From Arenibacter amylolyticus (GTDB lineage Bacteria; Bacteroidota; Bacteroidia; Flavobacteriales; Flavobacteriaceae), in contig NZ_MTAZ01000004.1 in assembly GCF_002150785.1 (NCBI RefSeq), forward strand, positions 310,001 to 374,000: DNA of 64,000 nucleotides. Direction: 5' to 3'. A program made the position numbers and the translations under genes. Numbering within the stretch: position 1 is the stretch's first letter; each line of letters starts with the position of its first letter. Below, in pieces: positions 40,222 through 48,454 of the stretch. Below the pieces are notes generated by a model. It saw nothing but the letters and a program-made list of their open reading frames with translations. It searched no databases and was not told where the DNA came from.

Positions 40222-40893
40222 ATGTATCTTTTAGATGAGCGATTATTGTTTCCCGAGGTAACACATGCAGATAAGGAGGGGTTACTGGCAATAGGGGGTG
40301 ATCTTTCCCCGGAAAGGTTGCTATTGGCGTATAAAAACGGAATTTTCCCTTGGTTTAACGAAGGGTCCCCTATTCTGTGGTGGAGCCCGGATCCAAGGAT
40401 GGTCCTGTTCCCAGAGGAGGTAAAGATATCCAAGAGCATGAAGCAACTAATTAAAAAGAAACCCTTTCGCATTACTTGGAATACCCGCTTTAAAGAGGTG
40501 CTGCACCAATGTTCAACGATAGACCGCAAGGATCAGGACGGGACTTGGATTACCGCTGACATGAAAAAGGCTTATATGCAACTGCATAAAATGGGAGTGG
40601 CAAAATCTCTGGAAGTGTGGGAAGATGATAAATTGGTGGGAGGCTTGTACGGCATAGATCTAGGTCAGGTGTTTTGTGGGGAGAGTATGTTCAGTAAGGT
40701 AAGCAATGCCTCAAAATATGCCTTCATTCATTTAGCGCAAGTATTAAATGAGAAAGGATACCAGCTAATCGATTGCCAAGTCTACAACTCGCATTTGGCC
40801 AGTTTAGGGGCTAGGGAAATTTCACGGAATAAATTTATGGATCTATTACGCGATGCGGATGGGAAAACTAATAGAGGACCCGATCGTAGTTAA
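40222..40893 (+). CDS. aat: Leucyl/phenylalanyl-tRNA--protein transferase
   Basis: The 223-residue protein has the Aat signatures FPEVTHADKEGLLAIGGDLSPERLLLAYKNGIFPWFNEGSPILWWSPDPRMVLFPEE, GGLYGIDLGQVFCGESMFS and IDCQVYNSHLASLGAREISR. It attaches Leu or Phe to N-terminal Lys/Arg of proteins, marking them for ClpAP/ClpS degradation. Length is typical. Its 3' end overlaps the following convergent gene by 26 bp. Confidence 0.97.
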   Translation: MYLLDERLLFPEVTHADKEGLLAIGGDLSPERLLLAYKNGIFPWFNEGSPILWWSPDPRMVLFPEEVKISKSMKQLIKKKPFRITWNTRFKEVLHQCSTIDRKDQDGTWITADMKKAYMQLHKMGVAKSLEVWEDDKLVGGLYGIDLGQVFCGESMFSKVSNASKYAFIHLAQVLNEKGYQLIDCQVYNSHLASLGAREISRNKFMDLLRDADGKTNRGPDRS

Positions 40894-41440
40894 CAGGGAG
40901 TGCTTTCTCAATGGACAGTAAAGTGCCTTCAGCATTAAATAGGAGGTGATAGTCTTGCCGGTTGCCTCGCTGTAGGTCCCTTTTTCCCCTTACCAAGAGT
41001 TCGTAGGTATTTGATGGAAGAATTAAATTTTGGAAAGTATTCCTTATGGCATCTGTGGACTCGGCAGAATACCATTGTAGGATACGCTTTACTTTTATCT
41101 TTTTAAAAGTTCTTTCTAGATAATTGTTAATTCTGGAATAGCTATCCCTGGGAATATCTACCTCCTTAAGAACAAAACCCAACTGTTGAATATCGCCTTC
41201 TTGGTCTACCTCTACGTGATAGTTGATTCTTTCTAATCTAAATTTTAAGGTATATATGGTAGCGAGGCTATCTACCTCTTTGTAGTAGCGAATTCTCTTG
41301 GCCGCTTTTGGGATTACCGGAGTCGTTATTTCCGGGAATTGGGATTTTCTAATTCGATGCTCTCTTTCCGGTTTGGTATGGGAAAAACCAAAATGCCCTA
41401 GTATTAAAAACAGTACAATAAGGGAGTTCTTATACTTCAT
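40868..41440 (-). CDS. Secreted protein of unknown function
   Basis: The 190-residue protein has a signal peptide (about 1-20, ending HFGFSH) followed by a charged, mixed alpha/beta domain without Cys (YHVEVDQEGDIQQLGFVLKEVD, RILQWYSAESTDAIRNTFQNLILPSNTYELLVRGKRDLQ). I do not recognise it. Its start lies 11 bp inside the upstream tag gene, so the two are coupled, and its end overlaps aat by 26 bp on the opposite strand. Confidence 0.68.
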   Translation of the reverse strand: MKYKNSLIVLFLILGHFGFSHTKPEREHRIRKSQFPEITTPVIPKAAKRIRYYKEVDSLATIYTLKFRLERINYHVEVDQEGDIQQLGFVLKEVDIPRDSYSRINNYLERTFKKIKVKRILQWYSAESTDAIRNTFQNLILPSNTYELLVRGKRDLQRGNRQDYHLLFNAEGTLLSIEKALPVNYDRVLY

Positions 41441-41993
41441 GATATCTAAAACAACTTATTTCGTGATCGTTAACCATCCCAGTGGCCTGCATATGGGCGT
41501 ATATTACGGTGCTGCCTACAAACTTAAATCCTCGCTTTTTTAAATCCTTGCTAATAAGGTCGGATAAGGGAGTGGTGGGCGGAGTATCCTTATAATTTTC
41601 AATCTTGTTCTTTATAGGTTGGCCGTTTACAAATCCCCAGATATATTCGCTAAAACTACCGTAGGCTTCCTGGATTTTTATGAATTGCTGCGCATTATTT
41701 ATCGTGGCCCTTATTTTTAGTTTGTTCCTTACTATCCCCGAGTCTTGTAGGAGTGAGGCTATCTTATCTTCGGAGTATTGGGCAATTTTATGGTAATCGA
41801 ACTGATCGAATGCCTTTCTGAAATTCTCTCTTTTCCTGAGGATGGTAATCCAGCTTAATCCCGCCTGGAAGGTTTCCAGGATTAAAAACTCAAATAAGGT
41901 GGCATCGTCCCGTACGGGAACGCCCCATTCCGTATCGTGGTATTTTTCGTAAAGTGCATCGCCTTTGCACCATCCGCATCTGTGCTTTTCCAT
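41430..41993 (-). CDS. tag: DNA-3-methyladenine glycosylase I
   Basis: The 187-residue protein starts MEKHRCGWCKGDALYEKYHDTEWGVPVRDD, the hallmark of Tag, and carries FEFLILETFQAGLSWITILRKRENFRKAF and the zinc-snap residues (Cys near the start, CFRYHE at the end). It excises 3-methyladenine from alkylated DNA. Length is normal. The downstream secreted-protein gene overlaps it by 11 bp. Confidence 0.97.
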   Translation of the reverse strand: MEKHRCGWCKGDALYEKYHDTEWGVPVRDDATLFEFLILETFQAGLSWITILRKRENFRKAFDQFDYHKIAQYSEDKIASLLQDSGIVRNKLKIRATINNAQQFIKIQEAYGSFSEYIWGFVNGQPIKNKIENYKDTPPTTPLSDLISKDLKKRGFKFVGSTVIYAHMQATGMVNDHEISCFRYHEV

Positions 41994-42189
41994 GGGCCTG
42001 TTTTATAAATTTAAATATAGGGGAATTAATTCATATAGATTAGGGGGAAGAGGATTATTTCTATTTGTTTATTGCGCTAGATGGGGTGTGCTTTAATGCA
42101 GATCCGGAGGGTATGGAATAGCATTCTCTCTGCTTGCAAACAATAGGATTAGGTGATTAATGTCATCTTTTATCACGGTTTATAATCCT

Positions 42190-42197
42190 TATCTTTG
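42190..42197 (+). promoter_or_regulatory. -7 box of the thioredoxin-like gene
   Basis: TATCTTTG matches TAnnTTTG and ends 24 bp before the ATG at 42222. It supports that start over an in-frame ATG at 42195, which would lie in the promoter. Confidence 0.55.
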
Positions 42198-42221
42198 CTG
42201 CTTTCAATTAAGCGAATTCAT

Positions 42222-42848
42222 ATGGAGCAAAATCAAGAACTACTAGTAGATCACCAATTAATAGGTCAGAGTCTAAAAAATAGCATGAGTTATGGGGAAT
42301 ACCGGGAGTTGATGGACCAACTAGTCGTGGAAGGGAAATCTACGGGACCCGAGCAAAATGAAAAGTTGAGCAATTATACTTCCCTAAACCAAAGAAGAAT
42401 GAAGCGCTTGGAGAAAACCCTTAAAATTGATCCTGAAACTGCCGATAAAATAAAGCGTGTAGACCGCCAGATTACTTGGTTGGTACTTACTGAAAGCTGG
42501 TGTGGCGATGCAGCACAGACACTACCTGTTATGGATAAAATGGTCGCCTTAAATGAAAATATCTCCTTGAGATTGGTTTTGCGTGATGAGAATACAGCGC
42601 TTATGCAGCGTTTTCTAACCAATGGGGCTATGGCTATTCCCAAACTGATTGCTATAGACAACGCCACTGGGGATATAATAGGGGAATGGGGATCCAGACC
42701 TTCTATTGCCAAAAAGATGGTGCAAGATCAAAAGGAAAAATTTGGCGAGTTTACGCCAGAGTTTATAGAGGAGTTGCAGCAATGGTATAATAAAGATAAG
42801 GGGCAGAATACGATATCAGACCTCTTGTCGCTACTTCCCTTGGAATAG
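42222..42848 (+). CDS. Thioredoxin-like protein with single-Cys active site
   Basis: The 208-residue protein has a helical N-terminus (about 1-80) and a thioredoxin fold: TWLVLTESWCGDAAQTLPVMDKMV, LRLVLRDENTALMQRFLTNGAMAIPKLIAID with the cis-Pro. The active site is WCGDA, a C-x-x-A in place of CxxC, so a disulfide cannot form within the motif. This subfamily is common in Bacteroidetes and Firmicutes and has no known substrate. It may bind thiols or peroxides rather than act as a disulfide reductase. Confidence 0.85.
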   Translation: MEQNQELLVDHQLIGQSLKNSMSYGEYRELMDQLVVEGKSTGPEQNEKLSNYTSLNQRRMKRLEKTLKIDPETADKIKRVDRQITWLVLTESWCGDAAQTLPVMDKMVALNENISLRLVLRDENTALMQRFLTNGAMAIPKLIAIDNATGDIIGEWGSRPSIAKKMVQDQKEKFGEFTPEFIEELQQWYNKDKGQNTISDLLSLLPLE

Positions 42849-43556
42849 ATAGGTGATGGTACCCGGTTGTTCGGAGCGCTTTCCCGAATTAAACTTGGAT
42901 CGTAGGGCATAGGCAATGGCATTGTCTACAAGACAGCCGTTTAAGGTGCTAGAACTTCTTTTATTGACCTCTGCCTGGGTTACCCTGCCCAGGTGGTCTA
43001 CCCTAATATTAATAACAACCTTACCGCCCTCTATACAAGTATAGATTGGAATAGGTAGGCTGCGGTGTTGCCTGTTTACCAGGGAGTAGGATACGGAGGT
43101 TCTGCGCTTGGCCAAATTATTGGTCATTACCTCCTTGCTGGCCTCTTTTTCTCCTAAAAGTTGTTGCTTCTCCCGTCTGCGCTGGGCAAGTTCTTTTACC
43201 CTTGCGGCATATTCCGAATCTGTAATAGGGAAGTCCATGGGCTCTTCCGTATCCGAGGAGCTTTCCTGCTCCTCCATGAGCTCCTCCAAAGTTTTAAGGG
43301 GCTCTGGATTTCCATAGCTAGCTTTGTTGGCTTCGTTATAAGCCATATGACTTTTGATGGGGGGCGTATTGCTGAGGTCTTCCTGCTCTTCTTCCTCCAG
43401 GATTTCTTCAAGCTCTTCCTCGTCTGGTAAGATTAATTCAATGGCGTACTCTTCCACTTCCTTTTGTCCCAAATGGATATTGTAAAGGAACAATACCATT
43501 AAAGCCATGGAAAGAAAGGTTATTAAAAAAGAAAGCTGTTTCCTGTTTAAAGTCAT
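42831..43556 (-). CDS. TonB-like energy transducer
   Basis: The 241-residue protein has one N-terminal membrane helix (about 9-30), an acidic and charged periplasmic spacer (residues 35-150, runs of Glu, no proline-rich region) and a C-terminal TonB-like domain (YTCIEGGKVVINIRVDHLGRVTQAEVNKRSSSTLNGCLVDNAIAYALRSKFNSG). It should couple the proton motive force to outer-membrane receptors or link other complexes. The acidic spacer is unlike classical TonB. It follows truB on the same strand after 81 bp. Confidence 0.83.
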   Translation of the reverse strand: MTLNRKQLSFLITFLSMALMVLFLYNIHLGQKEVEEYAIELILPDEEELEEILEEEEQEDLSNTPPIKSHMAYNEANKASYGNPEPLKTLEELMEEQESSSDTEEPMDFPITDSEYAARVKELAQRRREKQQLLGEKEASKEVMTNNLAKRRTSVSYSLVNRQHRSLPIPIYTCIEGGKVVINIRVDHLGRVTQAEVNKRSSSTLNGCLVDNAIAYALRSKFNSGKRSEQPGTITYLFQGK

Positions 43557-43637
43557 ATAGGATTATAACCGCGTTTAATCAAAAATATTTTAAATTATCG
43601 ATAAACGGGTAGGATGTTGCTCTTCAAATTAATTTCA

Positions 43638-44333
43638 CTAGCCGTCTATCGCCAATAATTCTCTAAATTCCTCTGGGGCGATTGCTTTATCTACGTTGTA
43701 ATCACCTATTTTGGTTCTCCTGAGGGTGGATAGATGTGCCCCAGAACCCAATTCTTTTCCAAAATCGTAGGCTAAAGATCTAATATAAGTGCCCTTGCTA
43801 CAGGCTACCCTGAAATGGACTAGGGGTAGTTGAATTTTGGTGATTTCGAATTCCGTTATGGTCACTAAACGTTTTTTAATTTCTACGCTTTTCCCTTCCC
43901 TTGCATACTCGTAGAGTCGTTTTCCATCCTTTTTAAGGGCCGAGAATACAGGGGGTGCCTGCTCTATTTCTCCCAAGAACGCAGAGGTGGCCTCATGGAT
44001 CATCGCTTCGGTGATATGGTCTGTGGGGTAGTGTTTGTCTACCTCCGTTTCCAAATCATAAGAAGGGGTGGTGGCTCCTAAGGTAAAACTGCCCGTATAT
44101 TCTTTTTCTTGGCCTTGTAGTTCGTTAATAGTCTTAGTGGCCTTGCCCGTACATATTAATAATAAACCGGTGGCTAGGGGATCTAAGGTCCCGGCATGCC
44201 CGATCTTTATCTTCTTTAATTGAAACTTTTTACGGATGGCCCATTTTAAGGAATTCACTGCTTGGAAGGAACTCCAACCCAGCGGCTTATCAATGAGCAG
44301 CAATTTTCCTTCCAAAAATTCTTCCTTGGTCAT
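43638..44333 (-). CDS. truB: tRNA pseudouridine(55) synthase
   Basis: The 231-residue protein has LLIDKPLGWSSFQAVN, the catalytic KIGHAGTLDPLATGLLLICTGKATK (Asp nucleophile in GTLDP) and VACSKGTYIRSLAYDFGKELGSGAHLSTLRRTKIG. It makes pseudouridine at position 55 of the tRNA T loop. The C-terminal PUA domain of longer TruB proteins is absent, as in many Bacteroidetes. Its start overlaps the uppP stop by one base. Confidence 0.97.
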   Translation of the reverse strand: MTKEEFLEGKLLLIDKPLGWSSFQAVNSLKWAIRKKFQLKKIKIGHAGTLDPLATGLLLICTGKATKTINELQGQEKEYTGSFTLGATTPSYDLETEVDKHYPTDHITEAMIHEATSAFLGEIEQAPPVFSALKKDGKRLYEYAREGKSVEIKKRLVTITEFEITKIQLPLVHFRVACSKGTYIRSLAYDFGKELGSGAHLSTLRRTKIGDYNVDKAIAPEEFRELLAIDG

Positions 44334-45118
44334 TAGATTACGGTTAAGGGGCTAATAAAATAATGTATGATTAAAATTGCCACTCCTACAATCACTCTAT
44401 AATATCCAAAAAGTTTAAATCCGTGTTTCCCTAAATAGTCGATAAAAGTTTTAATGGCCACAAGGGCTACAAGAAAACCTACCACGTTCCCTACAATTAA
44501 GTAATTGATCTGATCCGAGCTAAGGGTAAATCCTGCCATATAATAGTCGTAGCTTTTTTTCAGTGTGGCCCCCAACATGGTGGGCACAGCAAGGAAAAAA
44601 GAAAATTCTGCGGCTGTGGTCCTAGAAAGTTTTTGAGTCATTCCCCCAACAATACTGGACCCACTTCTAGACATTCCAGGAATCATGGCCAAACATTGGA
44701 AAAGCCCAATTTTAAAGGCGGTAGAATAGGTAACTTCTGTGTTCTCCTCACCTCCAAACCAATCATCGACCTTTAAGAGGATTAGACCTCCTATTATTAA
44801 AGAAATGGCCACGGTTATGGGACTTTCCAAAAGAGAGTCTATTACATCGCTAAAAAGCAACCCTAAAACTACTGCTGGAATAAATGCCACCAACAATTTG
44901 TAATAAAAGTCTATGCTTTGAATAAATCGTTTGTAATACAGTACTACCACCGATAATATGGTTCCCAATTGGATAACGATGGTAAATAATTTAGTGAAAT
45001 CTTCGTGTGCAATGCCAAAAAAAGAGGAAGCAACAATAAGGTGTCCAGTGGAAGAAACAGGCAAAAACTCGGTTAGCCCTTCTATGATGGCTAGAATAAT
45101 AACTTTAAATATGTCCAA
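44333..45118 (-). CDS. uppP: Undecaprenyl-diphosphate phosphatase
   Basis: The 261-residue integral membrane protein starts MDIFKVIILAIIEGLTEFLPVSSTGHLIVASS and has GLFQCLAMIPGMSRSGSSIVGG, the two catalytic motifs of BacA/UppP. It recycles the lipid carrier for cell-wall synthesis and gives bacitracin tolerance. It lies 2 bp after the DUF3098 gene and overlaps truB by one base in the ftsX-DUF3098-uppP-truB operon. Confidence 0.98.
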   Translation of the reverse strand: MDIFKVIILAIIEGLTEFLPVSSTGHLIVASSFFGIAHEDFTKLFTIVIQLGTILSVVVLYYKRFIQSIDFYYKLLVAFIPAVVLGLLFSDVIDSLLESPITVAISLIIGGLILLKVDDWFGGEENTEVTYSTAFKIGLFQCLAMIPGMSRSGSSIVGGMTQKLSRTTAAEFSFFLAVPTMLGATLKKSYDYYMAGFTLSSDQINYLIVGNVVGFLVALVAIKTFIDYLGKHGFKLFGYYRVIVGVAILIIHYFISPLTVI

Positions 45119-45120
45119 AA

Positions 45121-45387
45121 CTAATTTTTCTTATGGGGGTTTAATAGAATGGCGTACACTTGGAGGCCCAAGCCAATCAAGACCATGGTAGGGGCAAGTC
45201 GTATTCTCCTAAAACTATAGACTTCTGGGTTAAAAACAGCATGGTCGTCCATTCCGCCACCGCTCATTAAGATAAATCCAAGGGCTATAAATGCCAAGCC
45301 GATAAACATAAAAAGGTAGTTTCTCTTTTGGAAGATAAGTTCCCGAGTGGGTTTTTGGCCTTGTTTAATATTCTTTTTCTTGCTCAT
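45121..45387 (-). CDS. DUF3098 membrane protein
   Basis: The 88-residue protein has two membrane helices (LFMFIGLAFIALGFILMSGG and MVLIGLGLQVYAILL) joined by a short loop with the family motif HAVFNPEVYSFRRIRLAP. DUF3098 occurs between ftsX and uppP in Bacteroidetes, which suggests a role in division or envelope synthesis; none is known. It is 9 bp from ftsX and 2 bp from uppP. Confidence 0.88.
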   Translation of the reverse strand: MSKKKNIKQGQKPTRELIFQKRNYLFMFIGLAFIALGFILMSGGGMDDHAVFNPEVYSFRRIRLAPTMVLIGLGLQVYAILLNPHKKN

Positions 45388-45396
45388 GCTGCAAAT

Positions 45397-46275
45397 TTAG
45401 TAATATAAATCATCTGTCCTCAAGTTTAGGAAGCGTTGTGTGGCAAAATAGGTACTTATCCATGAAATTAACACTCCTAGTAGAAATACCCCTACAAAAA
45501 GCACTATCAATATGGTGGGATCTTGGAAGAGGTTTAATTCCGGGAAGCTTTGATCCACATAATACAGTACCAGCCCCAATGCAATTAAGGCAATAATGGC
45601 TCCTAACACCCCTAGCTTAATATTGGTCCAGATAAAGGGCCTCCTAATAAAAGATTTGGTGGCTCCAACCATTTGCATGGTTTTTATAATAAAACGTTTG
45701 GAGTAGATGGAGAGTCTTATGGAGCTATTGATCAAGAGAACCGCAATAAAGGTAAAAGCCCCGCTTGCCACTAATATCCAAAAACTCAATTTTTTTACAT
45801 TGTCGTTCAGTAAACTAATAAGAGGTTGATCGTAGCTTACCTCTTCCACATAGCCTTTCCTGGAAATTTCTTGGGCTATGTTGGCAATGGTATCTGTATG
45901 TACATAAGCAGCATTCAGGCGAATGTCTATGGAGTTCTTTAAGGGGTTATACCCCAAAAAATCCAGGAAGTTCTCTCCAATTTCCTCACTGTGCTTTTCT
46001 GCGGCTTCTTCTTTAGAGACGTAGATGGCATTCTTGGTGTAGGGTGCCATTGCTAAACTTTTCTGTAACTGGTCTACTTCTACCTCCTTGGCACTATCCT
46101 TTAAAAAAACCGATACGGTGATCTGTTCTTTAAAGTGGTCTGCTAATTTTTTAGTATTCAACACCAATAGCCCCAGTATGCCCAATAGAAAGAGCACTAG
46201 CCCAATGCTGAGGACCACTGAAAAATACGAGGAAATTAGCTTTCTTTTTTGAAAACGTTCAAAAGATTTGCTCAT
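45397..46275 (-). CDS. ftsX: Cell division permease FtsX
   Basis: The 292-residue protein has four membrane helices (about 22-44, 165-187, 215-240, 258-280) and an extracellular domain between the first two (VSVFLKDSAKEVEVDQLQKSL). MKTMQMVGATKSFIRRPFIWTNIKLGVLGA is the FtsX signature. With FtsE it forms an ABC-like complex controlling peptidoglycan hydrolases at division. ftsE is not in the window. It is first in the operon with DUF3098, uppP and truB. Confidence 0.95.
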   Translation of the reverse strand: MSKSFERFQKRKLISSYFSVVLSIGLVLFLLGILGLLVLNTKKLADHFKEQITVSVFLKDSAKEVEVDQLQKSLAMAPYTKNAIYVSKEEAAEKHSEEIGENFLDFLGYNPLKNSIDIRLNAAYVHTDTIANIAQEISRKGYVEEVSYDQPLISLLNDNVKKLSFWILVASGAFTFIAVLLINSSIRLSIYSKRFIIKTMQMVGATKSFIRRPFIWTNIKLGVLGAIIALIALGLVLYYVDQSFPELNLFQDPTILIVLFVGVFLLGVLISWISTYFATQRFLNLRTDDLYY

Positions 46276-46383
46276 AATGGAAAATCAATGCGTAAAAATA
46301 GCAAAGTAAATTGAAATAAAAATGGCTGATATATGTTCATTTTTATGCTTCTGGTTTTATTCTGGTAAAAACATGAGGATCCA

Positions 46384-48261
46384 TTACCTTTTTAGGGTGA
46401 AATGGCCACGTTTTTCCAGGTGGTCCAGCTGTATGCTATACCAATAGTCCGATGCAGGCAGATCCCTATTCTTAAAGGTTCCGTCCCAGATAAAGGGGGC
46501 ATTCCTAATGCTTTTCAATAAGTTTCCATAGCGATCATAAATATGTAGCTCGGCGTTTCTAAAATTTTCGGTGCCGTTAATAATAAAAAGGTCATTGTGG
46601 TGGTCGCCGTTGGGAGTAAAGAATTTTGGGATTACCAAATGCAAGTATTCCATAGTGGCCAATCCACAACCGTTTTTCTCCCTTACATAGATCGTATAAT
46701 GTCCACCTTCGGTGTTTTTAAAACTATTTTGATGCTGATAATAGGTGCCATCCAAGGAATATTCAAAAGCGCCACGATTTTCCGTTAAGACCGTAATTGT
46801 ATATTCATCCGACCTAACGGATTCTATTAGGGGGCGGTCTATTTGGGATAGCGTAAAGTTTTTGGTGTTTTGGCATCCATGGGAATTGGTGACTATGAGG
46901 GAATAAGTGCCTGAAGAATCTACAACGATGCTAGGGGTAGTTTCCCCTGTATTCCATTCATAGGTTGCATTACTGGTATTTGCATATAGAATAACAGAAT
47001 CGTCTTCACAGAAATAAATGGTTTCGTCCGTTACCACAGGGAGCTCATAATGCGTCAGCTTAAGCGGGGTCCTACTATCGGCATAACAAGCTGCTAAGGT
47101 AGATACGGCCTCGGCATAAAAGGTTCCTTCGTAAGGGGCCAAGAAGGAGGAACTATTCTGTAGTAGAAGGTTTCCTTCGGAAGGGGCGTCGTACCAATTT
47201 ACTTGTACATCTGCAGGAACACTGACCGTTAATGGCTTGTTTTCGTTGATGCAAGTAGCTATATCCCCATTGCTAGTTGGTGGTTGGGGTTTTGGGACTA
47301 TAGTAACCTTGAAGACATCCGATAACGTGCTGCAAAGTGGATTAGCTAGGTTAATGACATCCTCTGCCAATTTCACCCGAAAGAAAGTGGTGGTGTTTAG
47401 CAGCGGGGAAGTGAACTTTGGGCTGGTTTCCCCCGGGATGTCAGACCACACTGTCCCGTCCGGACTATCTTGCCATTGAAAAGCATGACTGGTGTATATG
47501 GAATAATCGGGAGTTGCTGTAAGTGTTACACTGCTAGGAGGGGCTGTTTCACAGAAGGCCATGTCTAAATTTCCCTGTTCATCGGAAATGGCAATGGCAT
47601 CTCCACAAGTCCTAAAGACAATATCGTCTATGGCCAAATCGTTTCCACAACCGCCTTCCCCGTTATTACGCATTTTTAGAATTACCGAGGTTTGTCCAGG
47701 AAGGGTCTGGAAGATTAGGCCGTACTGTTGCCAAAGTGGGGAAGGGGTACCATGAAGGTCACCAGTGTCTCCCCACGCCAGCCTTTGAGTGTCCGTAACA
47801 TCCCAAATTTCAAAGCGTACGTTTATGGGAATACCGTTGTTGCTACATCCGGATGCCGGCAGAAGGTTTAGGAGCCAGGACGAAAATTCATAGGAGGTAT
47901 TTTCGCAGAGACCAGTGACCGTTCGCCTAAAAAACTCCCCTGCGCTATAATCGGCATTTACAATAAAGGCCTTTCCATTGGAATCGTTTGGGGTGTGGTC
48001 CGTAATGCGATGCCAGTCAAAATAGGGTGTAGTGCTAGAGATGGTATAGCTGCCATCCGTAGGTTCTCCATTTACATATTGGTACGTGGTACTGCCTGGG
48101 GGTAAAGGCGGACCATTGGTGGTTCCGCTTCCAAAATCTTCCGTAAAAATAGGTTGGCCCGTATTGCCAGGGCAAAATCCCACTTGTCCCAACAGACTGT
48201 TGGCAAAAAGCAGGAGGATGGGAAGTAGCGCCGCTGGGAGCTTTATAAAATTTTGGTTCAC
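46384..48261 (-). CDS. Secreted T9SS type-B sorting domain protein
   Basis: The 625-residue protein has a signal peptide (to about 25), a jelly-roll domain (about 30-225, FTEDFGSGTTNGPP... GNDLAIDDIVFRTCGD), Ig-like/PKD-type repeats with paired cysteines, and the C-terminal gliding-associated type-B sorting domain (FFTPNGDHHNDLFIINGTENFRNAELHIYDRYGNLLKSI...YWYSIQL). It is exported by the type IX system and likely displayed as an adhesin. It agrees with gldD/gldE in the same window. Confidence 0.92.
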   Translation of the reverse strand: MNQNFIKLPAALLPILLLFANSLLGQVGFCPGNTGQPIFTEDFGSGTTNGPPLPPGSTTYQYVNGEPTDGSYTISSTTPYFDWHRITDHTPNDSNGKAFIVNADYSAGEFFRRTVTGLCENTSYEFSSWLLNLLPASGCSNNGIPINVRFEIWDVTDTQRLAWGDTGDLHGTPSPLWQQYGLIFQTLPGQTSVILKMRNNGEGGCGNDLAIDDIVFRTCGDAIAISDEQGNLDMAFCETAPPSSVTLTATPDYSIYTSHAFQWQDSPDGTVWSDIPGETSPKFTSPLLNTTTFFRVKLAEDVINLANPLCSTLSDVFKVTIVPKPQPPTSNGDIATCINENKPLTVSVPADVQVNWYDAPSEGNLLLQNSSSFLAPYEGTFYAEAVSTLAACYADSRTPLKLTHYELPVVTDETIYFCEDDSVILYANTSNATYEWNTGETTPSIVVDSSGTYSLIVTNSHGCQNTKNFTLSQIDRPLIESVRSDEYTITVLTENRGAFEYSLDGTYYQHQNSFKNTEGGHYTIYVREKNGCGLATMEYLHLVIPKFFTPNGDHHNDLFIINGTENFRNAELHIYDRYGNLLKSIRNAPFIWDGTFKNRDLPASDYWYSIQLDHLEKRGHFTLKR

Positions 48262-48391
48262 CGTTTAAAGATATAGTAAAGGAACAATTTAAACTAGGAT
48301 GGCCTAATTGTTAGGAATAAATATATGAATCAGAAGCGGATGCCTTAGCGGTTAAGTTGATAATATCTTTTCACCTTTCATAGATTAGACC

Positions 48392-48399
48392 TATTTTTG
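48392..48399 (+). promoter_or_regulatory. -7 box of leuS
   Basis: TATTTTTG matches TAnnTTTG and lies 55 bp before the leuS start. A short inverted repeat (CCTGC/GCAGG, 48412-48432) follows in the leader. Confidence 0.45.
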
Positions 48400-48454
48400 C
48401 GGTCTATAAATCCTGCCGATATTAGCAGCAGGAAGGTAGAAAGAAATTTGGTAC

